A stretch of 64,000 nucleotides of DNA from the NCBI GenBank assembly GCA_017410245.1, contig JAFQRE010000045.1, forward strand, positions 96,780-160,779, in the 5' to 3' direction. The notes below the pieces were generated by a model. That model searched no databases, was not told the origin of the DNA, and saw nothing but the letters and a program-made list of their open reading frames with translations. This stretch comes from Bacteroidaceae bacterium (GTDB lineage Bacteria > Bacteroidota > Bacteroidia > Bacteroidales > Barnesiellaceae_A). Positions 19,949-29,403 of the stretch are shown here, piece after piece (the first letter of the stretch is position 1; each line of letters starts with the position of its first letter). The translations under genes were made by a program, and so were the position numbers.

Positions 19949-22057
19949 TTATCTACATATATACTTGCGCACATACTGCCCGTTGCCGGTTGTTATCTGT
20001 ACGTAATACACACCTTGTTGCGCACCCGGAATATTCAAGGTATGGCTTGCAACATCGGTTGGTTGGTACGAAGCCACTTCGCTACCCGATGCATTGTATA
20101 TGCGTATAGCCGAAATATTGTCCGCTTTGCCGCAACACAAATTGAACGTTCCATAACCCACCGAGGGATACAATATTACCTCCTCCTGTGCTAACGGGGT
20201 AGCCACATCGTTGGCATCTAATATATGACACAATCCTGCAAAAGGATTGACCTTGCCATATCCCGCCATTGCTACATCGGTAGTAAATTCATCTTGAACA
20301 GCAGTGAGATACAATACCTCTTTAGCCTCCTCGGGGGTAAGATCGGGCTTAGCCTGCAACCATATTGCATATGTTCCGGTAACAATAGGTGCAGCCATAG
20401 ATGTACCCGAATTGAGGCCATAATAGTACGTTTTATTGTCAATCATAAAGGTGTCGGTGATAGAGGAGTGGAAGTAGTTCTTAGGATCGGAAGCCAACAC
20501 CTCATTGAAAGCCGATGTAATAATGCAACCGGGAGCTATAATATCGGGCTTGATGCGACCATCTGCTGCAAGACCTTTGCTCGAAAATGGGGATACGGCA
20601 TATAGTTCGTAATCGACACTATTACCTGCGTCGGCCTCTTTACAAGTATCGGAAGTATAAGCTCCCACCGAGGTTATACGCTTGCCTGTACCGCCTACCT
20701 CATTGAGTGTCATTTGGGTATCTCCCTCCAACCAGTCTTCATTACCCCACGAATAGAATTCAGTTCCGGGCGAATTGGTCCATATATCCACATGGCCTTG
20801 CTCTCCACGAGCTTTCAGCGCAAAATAGGAATTACCAATATTACGAATACCGCTCACCTCTATCAGGGTGTTATACTTGCCGTTGAAAGGCGATTGTTGC
20901 GAATAGGCAGTAACTGTAATCTCTCGGTCGAAGTAACGAAGGGTTGTCTCAAAAATAGAATCAAAAGGAATCCAACCGGTAACATCGAGAATCGTATCGG
21001 CATAGCCATGATAAAACTCCAACATATACTCTACAGGCTCTTCACTCCAAGCATCGAGTATAGGCAGATTGCTTCCTTGTTGCTTCATACCGGCACGAAA
21101 CTCGGTATTATTCTCATCAAAATCATATCCTAAGTGATAGTGTTGCCTTCCCGAGTTACCCATGGCACCCACGATGAGACGACCGGGACCTTGCAACGTA
21201 TCGCACATTTGGTCGAAAGGCGATGTTCCATCATGAGGGCCTATGAGGCTACCAATACTCAAGTTGATCACGCAGGGCATATCGAGACGATCGGCATAAT
21301 CAAATATAAAGTTGATACCATCTACTATGCCTTGGTCGGTCATTCCCGATCCTTGTGTATTCTGAGCCTCAACCAATACAAGTGAAGCCTCACGAGCCAA
21401 TCCGGCATAGGGAATACCCTCGATCTCGCTACCGGCTGCTATACCGGTGACGTGTGTTGCATGCACCTCAACATCGCTGTTACGGCCCGACAATATCTCT
21501 TCTTCGCAATCATACAATGAGCCATAGCTATACGGTTCGGGAGCTGTACCGGTGGTATCGTTTTGGTTCCATGCGGCTAAGATGCGGGTACTGCCATCGC
21601 TATTGCGAAAAGCTATATGATCCCATTGAAATCCCAAATCGACAATACCCACAATTACACCCTTACCCAAGAATGGCTCGGGTGTATATGGCAACGTGAG
21701 TATGCCGTCATAACCGATGTCGGACAAGGCAACATCGAGCAATGGACGTGCATAACGACCGGCATCGACATGAGTGACTTCGGCAATATCGTCCAAGTTC
21801 TCAAAAAGGCCTGCCGGCACAAGAGCCGTTACAAAATCGCCTATCTGCGAGCCTACAATAATACCATATTGCTCAAGAGCATCGGCATCGGTAGTCTGTA
21901 ATGTTGCTTGAATATAGTTTGCACTACCTTTGCCACCGATACGCTGCATTCCTGCATACGACTCATTACACAACTTTTGAGCCAAAGGCGAAAACTTCGT
22001 CTGTGCCGAAAGCATAAAAGCACATAACACAAATAGTGGAAATAGATACTTTCTCAT
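19949..22057 (-). CDS. S8 subtilisin-like protease with T9SS sorting domain
   Basis: Secreted serine protease, 702 residues. Residues 1-18 are a signal peptide. The subtilase domain spans about 130-610 with Asp140 (GIVDLGFQWD), His199 (HATHVTGIAAG), the oxyanion Asn301 (GAMGNSG) and Ser553 (GTSMAAP). The usual Gly after the catalytic His is Ala. A region of about 340-460 between the oxyanion Asn and the Ser is an inserted beta-rich segment. Residues 625-702 are a T9SS sorting domain ending VRKYICR. The gene starts 3 nt after the uvrA stop and is probably translated from the uvrA message. The substrate is unknown. Confidence 0.9.
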   Translation of the reverse strand: MRKYLFPLFVLCAFMLSAQTKFSPLAQKLCNESYAGMQRIGGKGSANYIQATLQTTDADALEQYGIIVGSQIGDFVTALVPAGLFENLDDIAEVTHVDAGRYARPLLDVALSDIGYDGILTLPYTPEPFLGKGVIVGIVDLGFQWDHIAFRNSDGSTRILAAWNQNDTTGTAPEPYSYGSLYDCEEEILSGRNSDVEVHATHVTGIAAGSEIEGIPYAGLAREASLVLVEAQNTQGSGMTDQGIVDGINFIFDYADRLDMPCVINLSIGSLIGPHDGTSPFDQMCDTLQGPGRLIVGAMGNSGRQHYHLGYDFDENNTEFRAGMKQQGSNLPILDAWSEEPVEYMLEFYHGYADTILDVTGWIPFDSIFETTLRYFDREITVTAYSQQSPFNGKYNTLIEVSGIRNIGNSYFALKARGEQGHVDIWTNSPGTEFYSWGNEDWLEGDTQMTLNEVGGTGKRITSVGAYTSDTCKEADAGNSVDYELYAVSPFSSKGLAADGRIKPDIIAPGCIITSAFNEVLASDPKNYFHSSITDTFMIDNKTYYYGLNSGTSMAAPIVTGTYAIWLQAKPDLTPEEAKEVLYLTAVQDEFTTDVAMAGYGKVNPFAGLCHILDANDVATPLAQEEVILYPSVGYGTFNLCCGKADNISAIRIYNASGSEVASYQPTDVASHTLNIPGAQQGVYYVQITTGNGQYVRKYICR

Positions 22058-22060
22058 AAC

Positions 22061-24844
22061 TTATAGTTTCTCTTTTAAAAATTTTCCTGTATATGACTGA
22101 GGCGATGCAGCAACCTGCTCCGGAGTACCGGTACATACCACATATCCTCCGGCATCGCCTCCTTCGGGCCCCATGTCTATCACATAGTCGGCACATTTGA
22201 TAACATCGAGGTTATGCTCAATGACAACCACTGTATGTCCTCGCTCAACAAGGGCATTAAGCGATTTCATAAGCGTACTGATATCGTGAAAGTGCAAACC
22301 CGTTGTTGGCTCATCAAAGATAAACATTGTAGGTTCTTGTCGCTCGTTGGCAAGGAAGTAGGCAAGTTTCACACGCTGGTTTTCTCCACCCGACAAGGTC
22401 GATGACGATTGTCCCATCTTGATATATCCCAAGCCCACGTCTTGCAACGGCTTTAGGCGCTTGATAATACGTTTTTCGGCCAACCCATCAGCCTCGGCAA
22501 AGAACTCTACAGCTTGGTTGATAGTCATATCGAGTATATCGTTGATATTCTTGCCACGATACTCTATATCCAACACCTCCTGCTTGAAACGTTTACCCTT
22601 GCAACACTCACACTCCAGCGTAATATCGGCCATAAATTGCATAGAGACAGTTATCGTACCATCTCCCTTACAGTTTTCGCATCGCCCACCCTCGGCATTG
22701 AAAGAGAAATACGAGGCATTAAATCCCATTTGTACAGCTGCTTGCTGACCGGCAAAGAGATGGCGTATCTCGTCAAAAGCCTTGAGATAGGTAGCTGCAT
22801 TGGAACGAGAAGAACGACCGATAGGATTTTGATCTACATACTCTATGGCTTTTATCAACTGCATATCGCCCGACAACCTTGCATGCGTTCCCGGAATATC
22901 GCCACCTAACCCATAGTGGCGCAAGAGTGCTCGATATAGAATTGTACTTACAAGCGTAGATTTTCCCGAACCACTCACGCCCGTAACGACTGTCATCACG
23001 CGCAAGGGGAATGTCACATCTACGTTTTTGAGATTGTTCTCGGCGGCACCTTCTACCTTGATGTAGCTGTTCCATGGCCGGCGTTGTGTGGGTGTGGGAA
23101 TAGAGAGATTGCCCGACAGATAACGCAAAGTATAGCTCGGTGTATCGCTCTGAGCCGTGTCTAAAGCACCTTGAAACACAACTTCACCACCCAAACGTCC
23201 TGCCTTGGGACCTATATCTATTATATAGTCGGCAGCACGAATTATATCTTCATCATGCTCAACCACCACCACTGTATTACCCAATTGCTGCAATTGACGC
23301 AACACCTTGATAAGGAGAGCCGTATCGCGTGAGTGCAGGCCTATACTTGGTTCATCGAGAATATATAACGAGCCCACAAGACTACTGCCCAGAGAGGTTG
23401 CAAGATTGATACGCTGACTCTCACCTCCTGATAAAGTAGAAGAGAGTCGGTCGAGCGTAAGATAACCCAAACCCACATCTAACAAGAACTGCAGACGGTT
23501 GCGTATTTCGGTAAGCAGACGTGCAACAATACGAGCATCGGTCTCGTCCAGCTCTATCTCTGCAAAGAAACGATGAAGCTCCTTGACCGACATGCGCACA
23601 AGTTGCATGATGGTGTGGCCGCACACCTGCACATACGATGCCACCTTCTTGAGGCGTGAGCCATGGCATACAGGACACACAGTCTTGCCTCTATAGCGCG
23701 ACAGCATAACCCTATATTGTATCTTATACTGATTTTCCTGCAACATCTTGAAGAAATCGTTCAGGCCATATACACCATCACAGCCCTCCCACAACAGCAA
23801 CTTCTCACTCTCCGAGAGCTGATAATAGGGACGATGTACAGGAAATCCGGTACGCTCCGAGGCCTCAATAAACGCATGCTTCCAGGCACTCATTTTCTCA
23901 CCTCGCCAGCACATTACGGCATCTTCATATATCGATAATGTCTTATTGGGAATAACCAGATTTTCGTCTATACCCATAACTCGGCCAAAACCCTCGCACT
24001 CGGGACACGCACCGGCCGGGCTGTTAAAGTTGAACATCAAATCGCTGGGTGACTCAAATTGGATTCCATCGGCTTCAAAACGCTTGCTGAAATGATGCTC
24101 CTTGACCACTCCTTCAAGATGGAACTGCAATGTACATTCATCACCACCTTCAAAGAAAGCTGTCTCGGTAGAGTCGGTAAGTCGGCTGATGGCGGCACCA
24201 TTGTCGGCCACCGACATACGATCTACGAGCAATCTTGCACCGTCAATACTACCCGATGACTCATGCGAGAGTATATCCTCTATCATTACAAAACAGCCAT
24301 CTTTCTCTACGCGAGTAAAACCCTCTTTAAGCAAAATTCCTAAATGTTCGGCTACAGAACGACCTTGCGGAATAACGAGTCTTGTGAGCAACGCAAAACG
24401 TGTACCCTCGGGGTATGAAAGCATACAGGCTATCACATCTTTCACATCATGACGCCTCACCTCCTCGCCCGATACCGGCGATATGGTGCGTCCTATGCGG
24501 GCAAACATCATGCGCAGGTAGTCGTATATTTCAGTCGAAGTGCCTACTGTAGAACGCGGATTGCGAGTATTTACCTTCTGTTCTATGGCAATAGCCGGTG
24601 GTATTCCTTTTATATAGTCACACTCAGGCTTGTTCATACGACCCAAGAATTGTCGAGCATAAGACGATAAACTCTCAACATAACGTCGCTGACCCTCGGC
24701 ATAGAGTGTATCGAAAGCAAGTGAAGACTTTCCCGAGCCCGACAATCCGGTTATTACCGTAAGTGTATTGCGAGGTATGCTTATATCGATATTTTTGAGG
24801 TTATTAACCCTTGCCCCTTTTATGACGATTGCTTTATCTGACAT
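22061..24844 (-). CDS. uvrA: Excinuclease ABC subunit A
   Basis: Damage-sensing ATPase of nucleotide excision repair, which loads UvrB on lesions. At 927 residues it is close to the usual length of about 940. Two ABC cassettes are visible: Walker [10 protein letters not shown] near the N-terminus with the UvrA signature [16 protein letters not shown], and GVSGSGKST near residue 620, with two LSGGE signatures ([20 protein letters not shown]). Cysteine pairs of the zinc modules are present ([32 protein letters not shown]). It is the first gene of an apparent two-gene operon with the T9SS subtilase. Confidence 0.97.
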   Translation of the reverse strand: MSDKAIVIKGARVNNLKNIDISIPRNTLTVITGLSGSGKSSLAFDTLYAEGQRRYVESLSSYARQFLGRMNKPECDYIKGIPPAIAIEQKVNTRNPRSTVGTSTEIYDYLRMMFARIGRTISPVSGEEVRRHDVKDVIACMLSYPEGTRFALLTRLVIPQGRSVAEHLGILLKEGFTRVEKDGCFVMIEDILSHESSGSIDGARLLVDRMSVADNGAAISRLTDSTETAFFEGGDECTLQFHLEGVVKEHHFSKRFEADGIQFESPSDLMFNFNSPAGACPECEGFGRVMGIDENLVIPNKTLSIYEDAVMCWRGEKMSAWKHAFIEASERTGFPVHRPYYQLSESEKLLLWEGCDGVYGLNDFFKMLQENQYKIQYRVMLSRYRGKTVCPVCHGSRLKKVASYVQVCGHTIMQLVRMSVKELHRFFAEIELDETDARIVARLLTEIRNRLQFLLDVGLGYLTLDRLSSTLSGGESQRINLATSLGSSLVGSLYILDEPSIGLHSRDTALLIKVLRQLQQLGNTVVVVEHDEDIIRAADYIIDIGPKAGRLGGEVVFQGALDTAQSDTPSYTLRYLSGNLSIPTPTQRRPWNSYIKVEGAAENNLKNVDVTFPLRVMTVVTGVSGSGKSTLVSTILYRALLRHYGLGGDIPGTHARLSGDMQLIKAIEYVDQNPIGRSSRSNAATYLKAFDEIRHLFAGQQAAVQMGFNASYFSFNAEGGRCENCKGDGTITVSMQFMADITLECECCKGKRFKQEVLDIEYRGKNINDILDMTINQAVEFFAEADGLAEKRIIKRLKPLQDVGLGYIKMGQSSSTLSGGENQRVKLAYFLANERQEPTMFIFDEPTTGLHFHDISTLMKSLNALVERGHTVVVIEHNLDVIKCADYVIDMGPEGGDAGGYVVCTGTPEQVAASPQSYTGKFLKEKL

Positions 24845-24872
24845 CTTTTTTACTACAACTTTTTTGAAACTA

Positions 24873-24880
24873 CAAACTTA
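24873..24880 (-). promoter_or_regulatory. Putative -7 box upstream of uvrA
   Basis: TAAGTTTG on the minus strand matches TAnnTTTG and lies about 28 nt before the uvrA start. No convincing -33 element was found. Confidence 0.4.
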
Positions 24881-24964
24881 CACATTTATTCGATAGAAAA
24901 AAACCTTTGCAGGCTTATTAACACACGCATTTATATAGTTGCTTATGCAACCATATAAATATAT

Positions 24965-24996
24965 AAAAAAAGAGTCGCTACTTTTAGTAACGGCTC
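24965..24996 (-). terminator. Terminator of the cysteine-rich lipoprotein gene
   Basis: On the minus strand a 10-bp stem with two G-T pairs and a 5-nt loop ends in seven T. It lies 25 nt after the stop of the small gene. Confidence 0.75.
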
Positions 24997-25020
24997 AACT
25001 TCCTTCAAGTTGTCTGATAA

Positions 25021-25221
25021 TTATTCAGCAACTACTGTGCAAGTATCGCAAGGAGTAGCGCAAGAATCGCACTCGTGAGCGCAAGAATCGCAAACTACTT
25101 CTTCTACAGCTACAATCTCAACAGCTTCCTCAGTAGCCTCAGTAGCCTCAGCGGGTTTGTTAGTGCAAGCTGCGAAAGATACAGCAGCAGCAACAGCGAA
25201 GAATAATACTAACTTTTTCAT
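25021..25221 (-). CDS. Tiny cysteine-rich lipoprotein
   Basis: Small protein of 66 residues. The ATG at 25221 is preferred over an in-frame Met 17 codons upstream because it begins a proper lipoprotein signal: MKKLVLFFAVAAAVSFAAC, lipobox FAAC. After the lipidated Cys comes an acidic Ala/Glu/Val-rich linker and then three CDxC motifs (CDSC, CDSC, CDTC) with two further Cys in between, giving eight Cys in the last 25 residues. Such spacing could bind metal or form disulfides in the periplasm; this is inference. I do not recognise a named family. It has its own -7 box and terminator and so looks like a single, probably well expressed gene. Confidence 0.75.
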   Translation of the reverse strand: MKKLVLFFAVAAAVSFAACTNKPAEATEATEEAVEIVAVEEVVCDSCAHECDSCATPCDTCTVVAE

Positions 25222-25271
25222 TTCTGTTTTAATTAATGATATAACAATAACTTGTAGTTTCAAAAACGGCA

Positions 25272-25279
25272 CAAAGGTA
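25272..25279 (-). promoter_or_regulatory. -7 promoter box of the cysteine-rich lipoprotein
   Basis: TACCTTTG on the minus strand matches TAnnTTTG; a TTG lies 22 nt further upstream. The predicted leader is about 45 nt. Confidence 0.5.
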
Positions 25280-25300
25280 GATATAAAATTTTAATAAATT

Positions 25301-25345
25301 GCAAGGATTTATGATTTTTTTTGAAATGTATCATAAAATCCTTGC
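25301..25345 (-). terminator. Hairpin after the acyl-CoA ligase gene
   Basis: Arms 25301-25314 and 25331-25345 pair over 14 bp with one bulged base and an A-rich loop (minus strand). On the minus strand AT-rich sequence follows. It lies 21 nt after the ligase stop and upstream of the lipoprotein promoter box. Confidence 0.5.
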
Positions 25346-25366
25346 ATTTATATCTCTATCGATATA

Positions 25367-27028
25367 TCAATTGGTATACAAATAGCGTTTTATACTACGC
25401 TTAGGAGTCTTTTCAAACTCATTGGCATGGAGCTGTATACGTGCTATCTGCTCATAAGGGGCAACTATCTTGTTGAGTTCTTTGCGATTATTCTCCATTA
25501 TATTGGGAAGCTCATCGCTACTTATTCCATCGGTGTCCATTGTCTCAAAGTCGGGGAAGACAAGAGCTGTAAGTTTTCCATCACGCTCCACAACAAGGCT
25601 CTCCATGACATAGGGCAGATTGTTGAGTTTTGCCTCGATCTCCTCGGGATAGATATTCTGTCCGTTGGCTCCCAACAACATAGTCTTGCAACGACCTTTA
25701 ATGAAGATTGTTCCATCGGGACCTATTGTACCCAAGTCGCCGGTATGCAACCAACCATCTTTATCCAAGACAGCATTAGAGGCCTCCTCGTTTTTATAGT
25801 AGCCTTGCATGACGTGTTCTCCACGCACACATATCTCTCCTACATTACTGTTAGGATCTGCTTTATCAATCTTTGTCTCTACATAACCAAAGAGTGTGCG
25901 ACCGGCCGAACCGCCTTGAAACTCACGATGCGGTGTATAGCTGATGAGAGGGGCACACTCGGTCATACCATAACCTACGGTAAAGGGAAATTTGATTTTG
26001 CGCAAGAACGCTTCAACCTCTCCATTAAGGGGAGCACCACCCACAATTACCTCTTCAAATTCACCACCAAAGGCATCGACCAATTTCTTGCGAATCTGTG
26101 CATATATCTGGTCATTGATAATAGGTATATTGAGTGCAAATCGCATAGCACCTTTACTCACAAGAGGTTGAATTTGCTTGCGATATACTTTCTCAAGAAT
26201 GAGAGGCACGCAAATTATCAGATTGGGTTTTACTTCCGACAATGCCTTTAAAAGAATTTTGGGAGAGGGTGTACGACCCAACAATGTGATATGCGAGCCG
26301 GCAGCCAAAGGCGTAAGGAAGTCAAAGGCACAGCCATAGGCATGAGCCAAAGGCAAGAACGATAACGCACGGCTACCACGATAGTGCAGATGAGAACGCA
26401 AGCCAAAGACTACGTTACCGGCCAAATTGTTTCCGGTAAGCATCACACCCTTGCTAAATCCGGTTGTTCCCGAAGTATAGTTGATAAGAGCCAACTCATC
26501 ATTGCCATTAGCTGCATAGCATACATCTTCGCGTGTCAAGCCATTAGGATACTGACGAGTATATAAGTCATTTACCGAAGCTAATTTCTCATCAATTTTC
26601 TCATTCTCTTGCTGAGCCAAAATAGTGAAATTTTCCAATGAGATAGCAGCACGAATGTTGGGCAATCGCTCCAACTCGAGGTGTTCCCAAATCCGATTGC
26701 TTGAGAAACACAATTTCGACTCTGAGTGATTAATGATATGATGCATATCGTGCGGATTGAACTCTTGCAAAATAGGAACCAACACTGCACCATAAGTAAT
26801 AACACCTATAAATACAGTACACCATTGAGGTGTATTTTTGCCCACAAGAGCTATTTTATCGCCATGTCCGATACCACATTCTTTCAAGAATATATGCAAC
26901 TTGGCGATTTCAACCGAAAGGTCTTGGTATGTGAGGGTGTGTTTTTTACTATAATCGGTTAATGCAGGGAGCTCCCAATTTTCGCGGAAACTATCTTGGT
27001 AGATTTGTATAAGGCGTTGTTCAATCAT
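25367..27028 (-). CDS. Long-chain fatty acid--CoA ligase, AMP-forming
   Basis: Activates fatty acids to acyl-CoA through an acyl-adenylate, for membrane lipid recycling or beta-oxidation. At 553 residues it is a full ANL-superfamily enzyme. The phosphate-binding loop YTSGTTGFSKG lies at about 184-194. The adenine-binding GYGMTE motif follows, then GWLHTGDLG with the hinge Asp and KGRCKTMLLGANGQNIYPEE in the C-terminal lid. No signal peptide or membrane span is seen. FadD/long-chain type is the best fit, but the chain-length preference is not readable. It is a single gene, divergent from mtaB. Confidence 0.88.
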   Translation of the reverse strand: MIEQRLIQIYQDSFRENWELPALTDYSKKHTLTYQDLSVEIAKLHIFLKECGIGHGDKIALVGKNTPQWCTVFIGVITYGAVLVPILQEFNPHDMHHIINHSESKLCFSSNRIWEHLELERLPNIRAAISLENFTILAQQENEKIDEKLASVNDLYTRQYPNGLTREDVCYAANGNDELALINYTSGTTGFSKGVMLTGNNLAGNVVFGLRSHLHYRGSRALSFLPLAHAYGCAFDFLTPLAAGSHITLLGRTPSPKILLKALSEVKPNLIICVPLILEKVYRKQIQPLVSKGAMRFALNIPIINDQIYAQIRKKLVDAFGGEFEEVIVGGAPLNGEVEAFLRKIKFPFTVGYGMTECAPLISYTPHREFQGGSAGRTLFGYVETKIDKADPNSNVGEICVRGEHVMQGYYKNEEASNAVLDKDGWLHTGDLGTIGPDGTIFIKGRCKTMLLGANGQNIYPEEIEAKLNNLPYVMESLVVERDGKLTALVFPDFETMDTDGISSDELPNIMENNRKELNKIVAPYEQIARIQLHANEFEKTPKRSIKRYLYTN

Positions 27029-27070
27029 AGTTATGAAATTAGAGTAACATATAATTTACTGATTGCGATG

Positions 27071-27078
27071 CAAAATTA
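27071..27078 (-). promoter_or_regulatory. Putative -7 box of the acyl-CoA ligase gene
   Basis: TAATTTTG on the minus strand matches TAnnTTTG, about 43 nt before the start codon. The -33 element is unclear. Confidence 0.4.
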
Positions 27079-27153
27079 TAGGTTTACTTTGTGAAGCGAA
27101 CATATTTTTAGCAACAAATTAGCAATTATGCAACGATTTTGGCACAAAATGCC

Positions 27154-27161
27154 TAACTTTG
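27154..27161 (+). promoter_or_regulatory. -7 box of mtaB with very short leader
   Basis: TAACTTTG matches TAnnTTTG. It overlaps the in-frame TTG at 27159, so that TTG cannot be the start. Transcription would begin about 12 nt before the ATG at 27180. Confidence 0.45.
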
Positions 27162-27179
27162 GGCAAAATTACAATATCA

Positions 27180-28499
27180 ATGATTGATACTTCAATTTTT
27201 CAAGATAAGACAGTTGTATTTTATACACTGGGCTGTAAACTAAACTTTGCCGAGACATCTACTCTTGGCCAACTTCTTGCCGAACAGGGTTTTAGAAAAG
27301 CACGTTCGGGAGAACAAGCGCATTTGTGCATTATCAATACATGCTCTGTAACCGAATTGGCCGACAAGAAATGCCGACAGGCCATACGACGTATTGCCCG
27401 CAAGCACCCCGATGCCTTTATGGTAGTAACCGGTTGTTACGCCCAACTAAAACCCGAAGATATAGCCGATATGCACGAGGTGGACTTGGTATTGGGTGCC
27501 GAGCAAAAGTTGGAACTGCTGAAATATCTGCCCTCGCTCGAGAAGCGCTCGCATGGCGAGGTGATAGTGACACCGCACAAGGACATAAGATTGTTCAGCC
27601 CTTCTTGCTCTCGTGGCGACCGCACTCGCTACTTCCTTAAGGTACAAGACGGCTGCGACTACTATTGCACCTATTGCACCATACCTTTGGCCCGAGGCAG
27701 AAGCCGTAGCGGAACGATTGAGCAGATTGTATCACAAGCCCGCCAAGTAGCTGAGGCCGGCGGTAAAGAGATAGTAATAACTGGTGTAAATATAGGCGAT
27801 TTTGGCAAACACACCCCGGAGACATTTTATGACCTCATAAGAGCTCTTGATGAAGTAGATGGTATAGATCGCTATAGAATCTCATCGATCGAGCCAGACT
27901 TGCTCACCGACGAGATTATAGATTTTGTGGCACAATCAAAACGTTTCTGCCCACACTTCCACATACCTCTACAATCGGGTAGCGACGAGGTGCTAAAGTT
28001 GATGCGCCGACACTACGACCGGGCCTTGTTTGCACACAAAGTAGAGAGGATAAAGCAAGCAATGCCCGATGCCTTTATAGGAGTAGATCTCATAGCCGGT
28101 ATGCGTGGCGAGACCGAACAGCTCTTTGAGGACAGCTATAATTTCATAGCTTCGCTCGACGTAACACAACTCCATGTCTTTACCTATTCCGAGCGACCCA
28201 ATACCCGCGCCCTTGGCATAGAACCGGTGGTAGATGTACATGAACGTCACATACGTTGCAACAAGCTCATCGAGCTATCCAACAGCAAGTTACAATCGTT
28301 CTATCGGGCACATCAAAACTCGGTACGGCCCGTACTATTTGAGCAACCCGCCAAGGGAATGCCCATGCACGGATTTACCGACAACTACATAAGAGTAGAG
28401 ATGCCTTACAATCGCGAAGCGATAAACAAAGTGCGCCTGGTGCGATTGGGTGAATTTAACGAAGCGGGTGATGCATTGACAGCCCAATATATAGATTGA
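27180..28499 (+). CDS. mtaB: tRNA t6A37 methylthiotransferase MtaB
   Basis: Radical-SAM enzyme that converts t6A37 to ms2t6A37 in ANN-decoding tRNAs. With the ATG at 27180 it has 439 residues, the usual length. The N-terminal MTTase domain carries Cys19 (TLGCKLN), Cys55 (INTCSVTE) and Cys86 (VTGCYAQ), which bind one [4Fe-4S] cluster. The radical-SAM motif CxxxCxxC is in DGCDYYCTYCTIP. The C-terminal TRAM-like part ends the protein. It heads a plus-strand group with an acyltransferase and a glycosyltransferase; the next ATG is 5 nt after its stop. Confidence 0.92.
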   Translation: MIDTSIFQDKTVVFYTLGCKLNFAETSTLGQLLAEQGFRKARSGEQAHLCIINTCSVTELADKKCRQAIRRIARKHPDAFMVVTGCYAQLKPEDIADMHEVDLVLGAEQKLELLKYLPSLEKRSHGEVIVTPHKDIRLFSPSCSRGDRTRYFLKVQDGCDYYCTYCTIPLARGRSRSGTIEQIVSQARQVAEAGGKEIVITGVNIGDFGKHTPETFYDLIRALDEVDGIDRYRISSIEPDLLTDEIIDFVAQSKRFCPHFHIPLQSGSDEVLKLMRRHYDRALFAHKVERIKQAMPDAFIGVDLIAGMRGETEQLFEDSYNFIASLDVTQLHVFTYSERPNTRALGIEPVVDVHERHIRCNKLIELSNSKLQSFYRAHQNSVRPVLFEQPAKGMPMHGFTDNYIRVEMPYNREAINKVRLVRLGEFNEAGDALTAQYID

Positions 28500-28504
28500 A
28501 TGTT

Positions 28505-29398
28505 ATGAGTCGTCGCTGGCAAGATATTTTGTACTCTCCTATCTACGCACTTTTCTACCTATTGGCATTTTTGCCACTACCGGTACTACACATTATCGCG
28601 CGCGCGTTATACATTATTATATATAGAATTGCCGGCTATCGTCGCAAGGTTGCACGCGATAATATAGAGAAGGCTTTCCCCGAAAAGAGCACAGCAGAGC
28701 AACGAGAGATAGAACGCAACTTCTATCGTTACTTTGCCGACTACATGGTAGAGACAATAAAGTTGCTACACATCAGCGACAAAGAGATACGACATCGCAT
28801 GGAGTTTGTCAATGCCGAAGTTGTTGACAGATACACCATGCAAGGACGTTCTGTAATGTTGCTACTTGGTCACTATGGCAACTGGGAATGGATACCATCG
28901 CTATTGATGTGGTGCAAGAGAAGTGACACACTGGTTAGCGGACAAATATACAGCCCACTACACAACAAGTGGTTCGACCGCTTCTTCCTGCATCTGCGTA
29001 GTCGATTTGGCTCAGTAGGCATACCGCAAAAGGAGACTTTGCGCCGACTGATGCAATATGACCGAGATGGATTGGTATCGCTCACAGGTTTTATGGCCGA
29101 CCAAAGCCCTTGGGGTAACAACGTACACCACTGGACTACATTCATGGGAAGAGATACGGCTGTAATTACAGGCTTTGAAGCTATAGCCAAGAAGATGGAC
29201 ATGGCTGTAATCTATGTAGATGTTGAGTTGGTAAAACGAGGCTTCTACAAAGCAACCTTCCGTCTGCTTGAAGACAATCCCAAGGCTTGCCCCAATTACG
29301 ACATTACCGACCGCTATATCGCAGCATTGGAAAAAACAATACGCCGAGCGCCTCACGCATGGCTGTGGACTCATAAGCGTTGGAAAGTTACAAAATAA
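28505..29398 (+). CDS. LpxL/HtrB-type lipid A acyltransferase
   Basis: Inner-membrane acyltransferase that probably adds a secondary acyl chain to lipid A. With the ATG at 28505 it has 297 residues, typical of LpxL/LpxM. Residues about 12-42 are a hydrophobic membrane anchor. The HX4E catalytic motif is GHYGNWE with His123 and Glu128. It is translationally close to mtaB (5-nt gap) and to the glycosyltransferase (5-nt gap), fitting a cell-envelope operon. An upstream in-frame TTG overlapping the mtaB stop is less likely as the start. Confidence 0.85.
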   Translation: MSRRWQDILYSPIYALFYLLAFLPLPVLHIIARALYIIIYRIAGYRRKVARDNIEKAFPEKSTAEQREIERNFYRYFADYMVETIKLLHISDKEIRHRMEFVNAEVVDRYTMQGRSVMLLLGHYGNWEWIPSLLMWCKRSDTLVSGQIYSPLHNKWFDRFFLHLRSRFGSVGIPQKETLRRLMQYDRDGLVSLTGFMADQSPWGNNVHHWTTFMGRDTAVITGFEAIAKKMDMAVIYVDVELVKRGFYKATFRLLEDNPKACPNYDITDRYIAALEKTIRRAPHAWLWTHKRWKVTK

Positions 29399-29403
29399 TA
29401 GTT

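Noticed and set aside
22061..24844. UvrA lacking a cysteine of the first zinc module (SPVSGEE)
   Set aside because: That position is not conserved in the family (E. coli has CPDHD), and the other cysteine pairs are intact.
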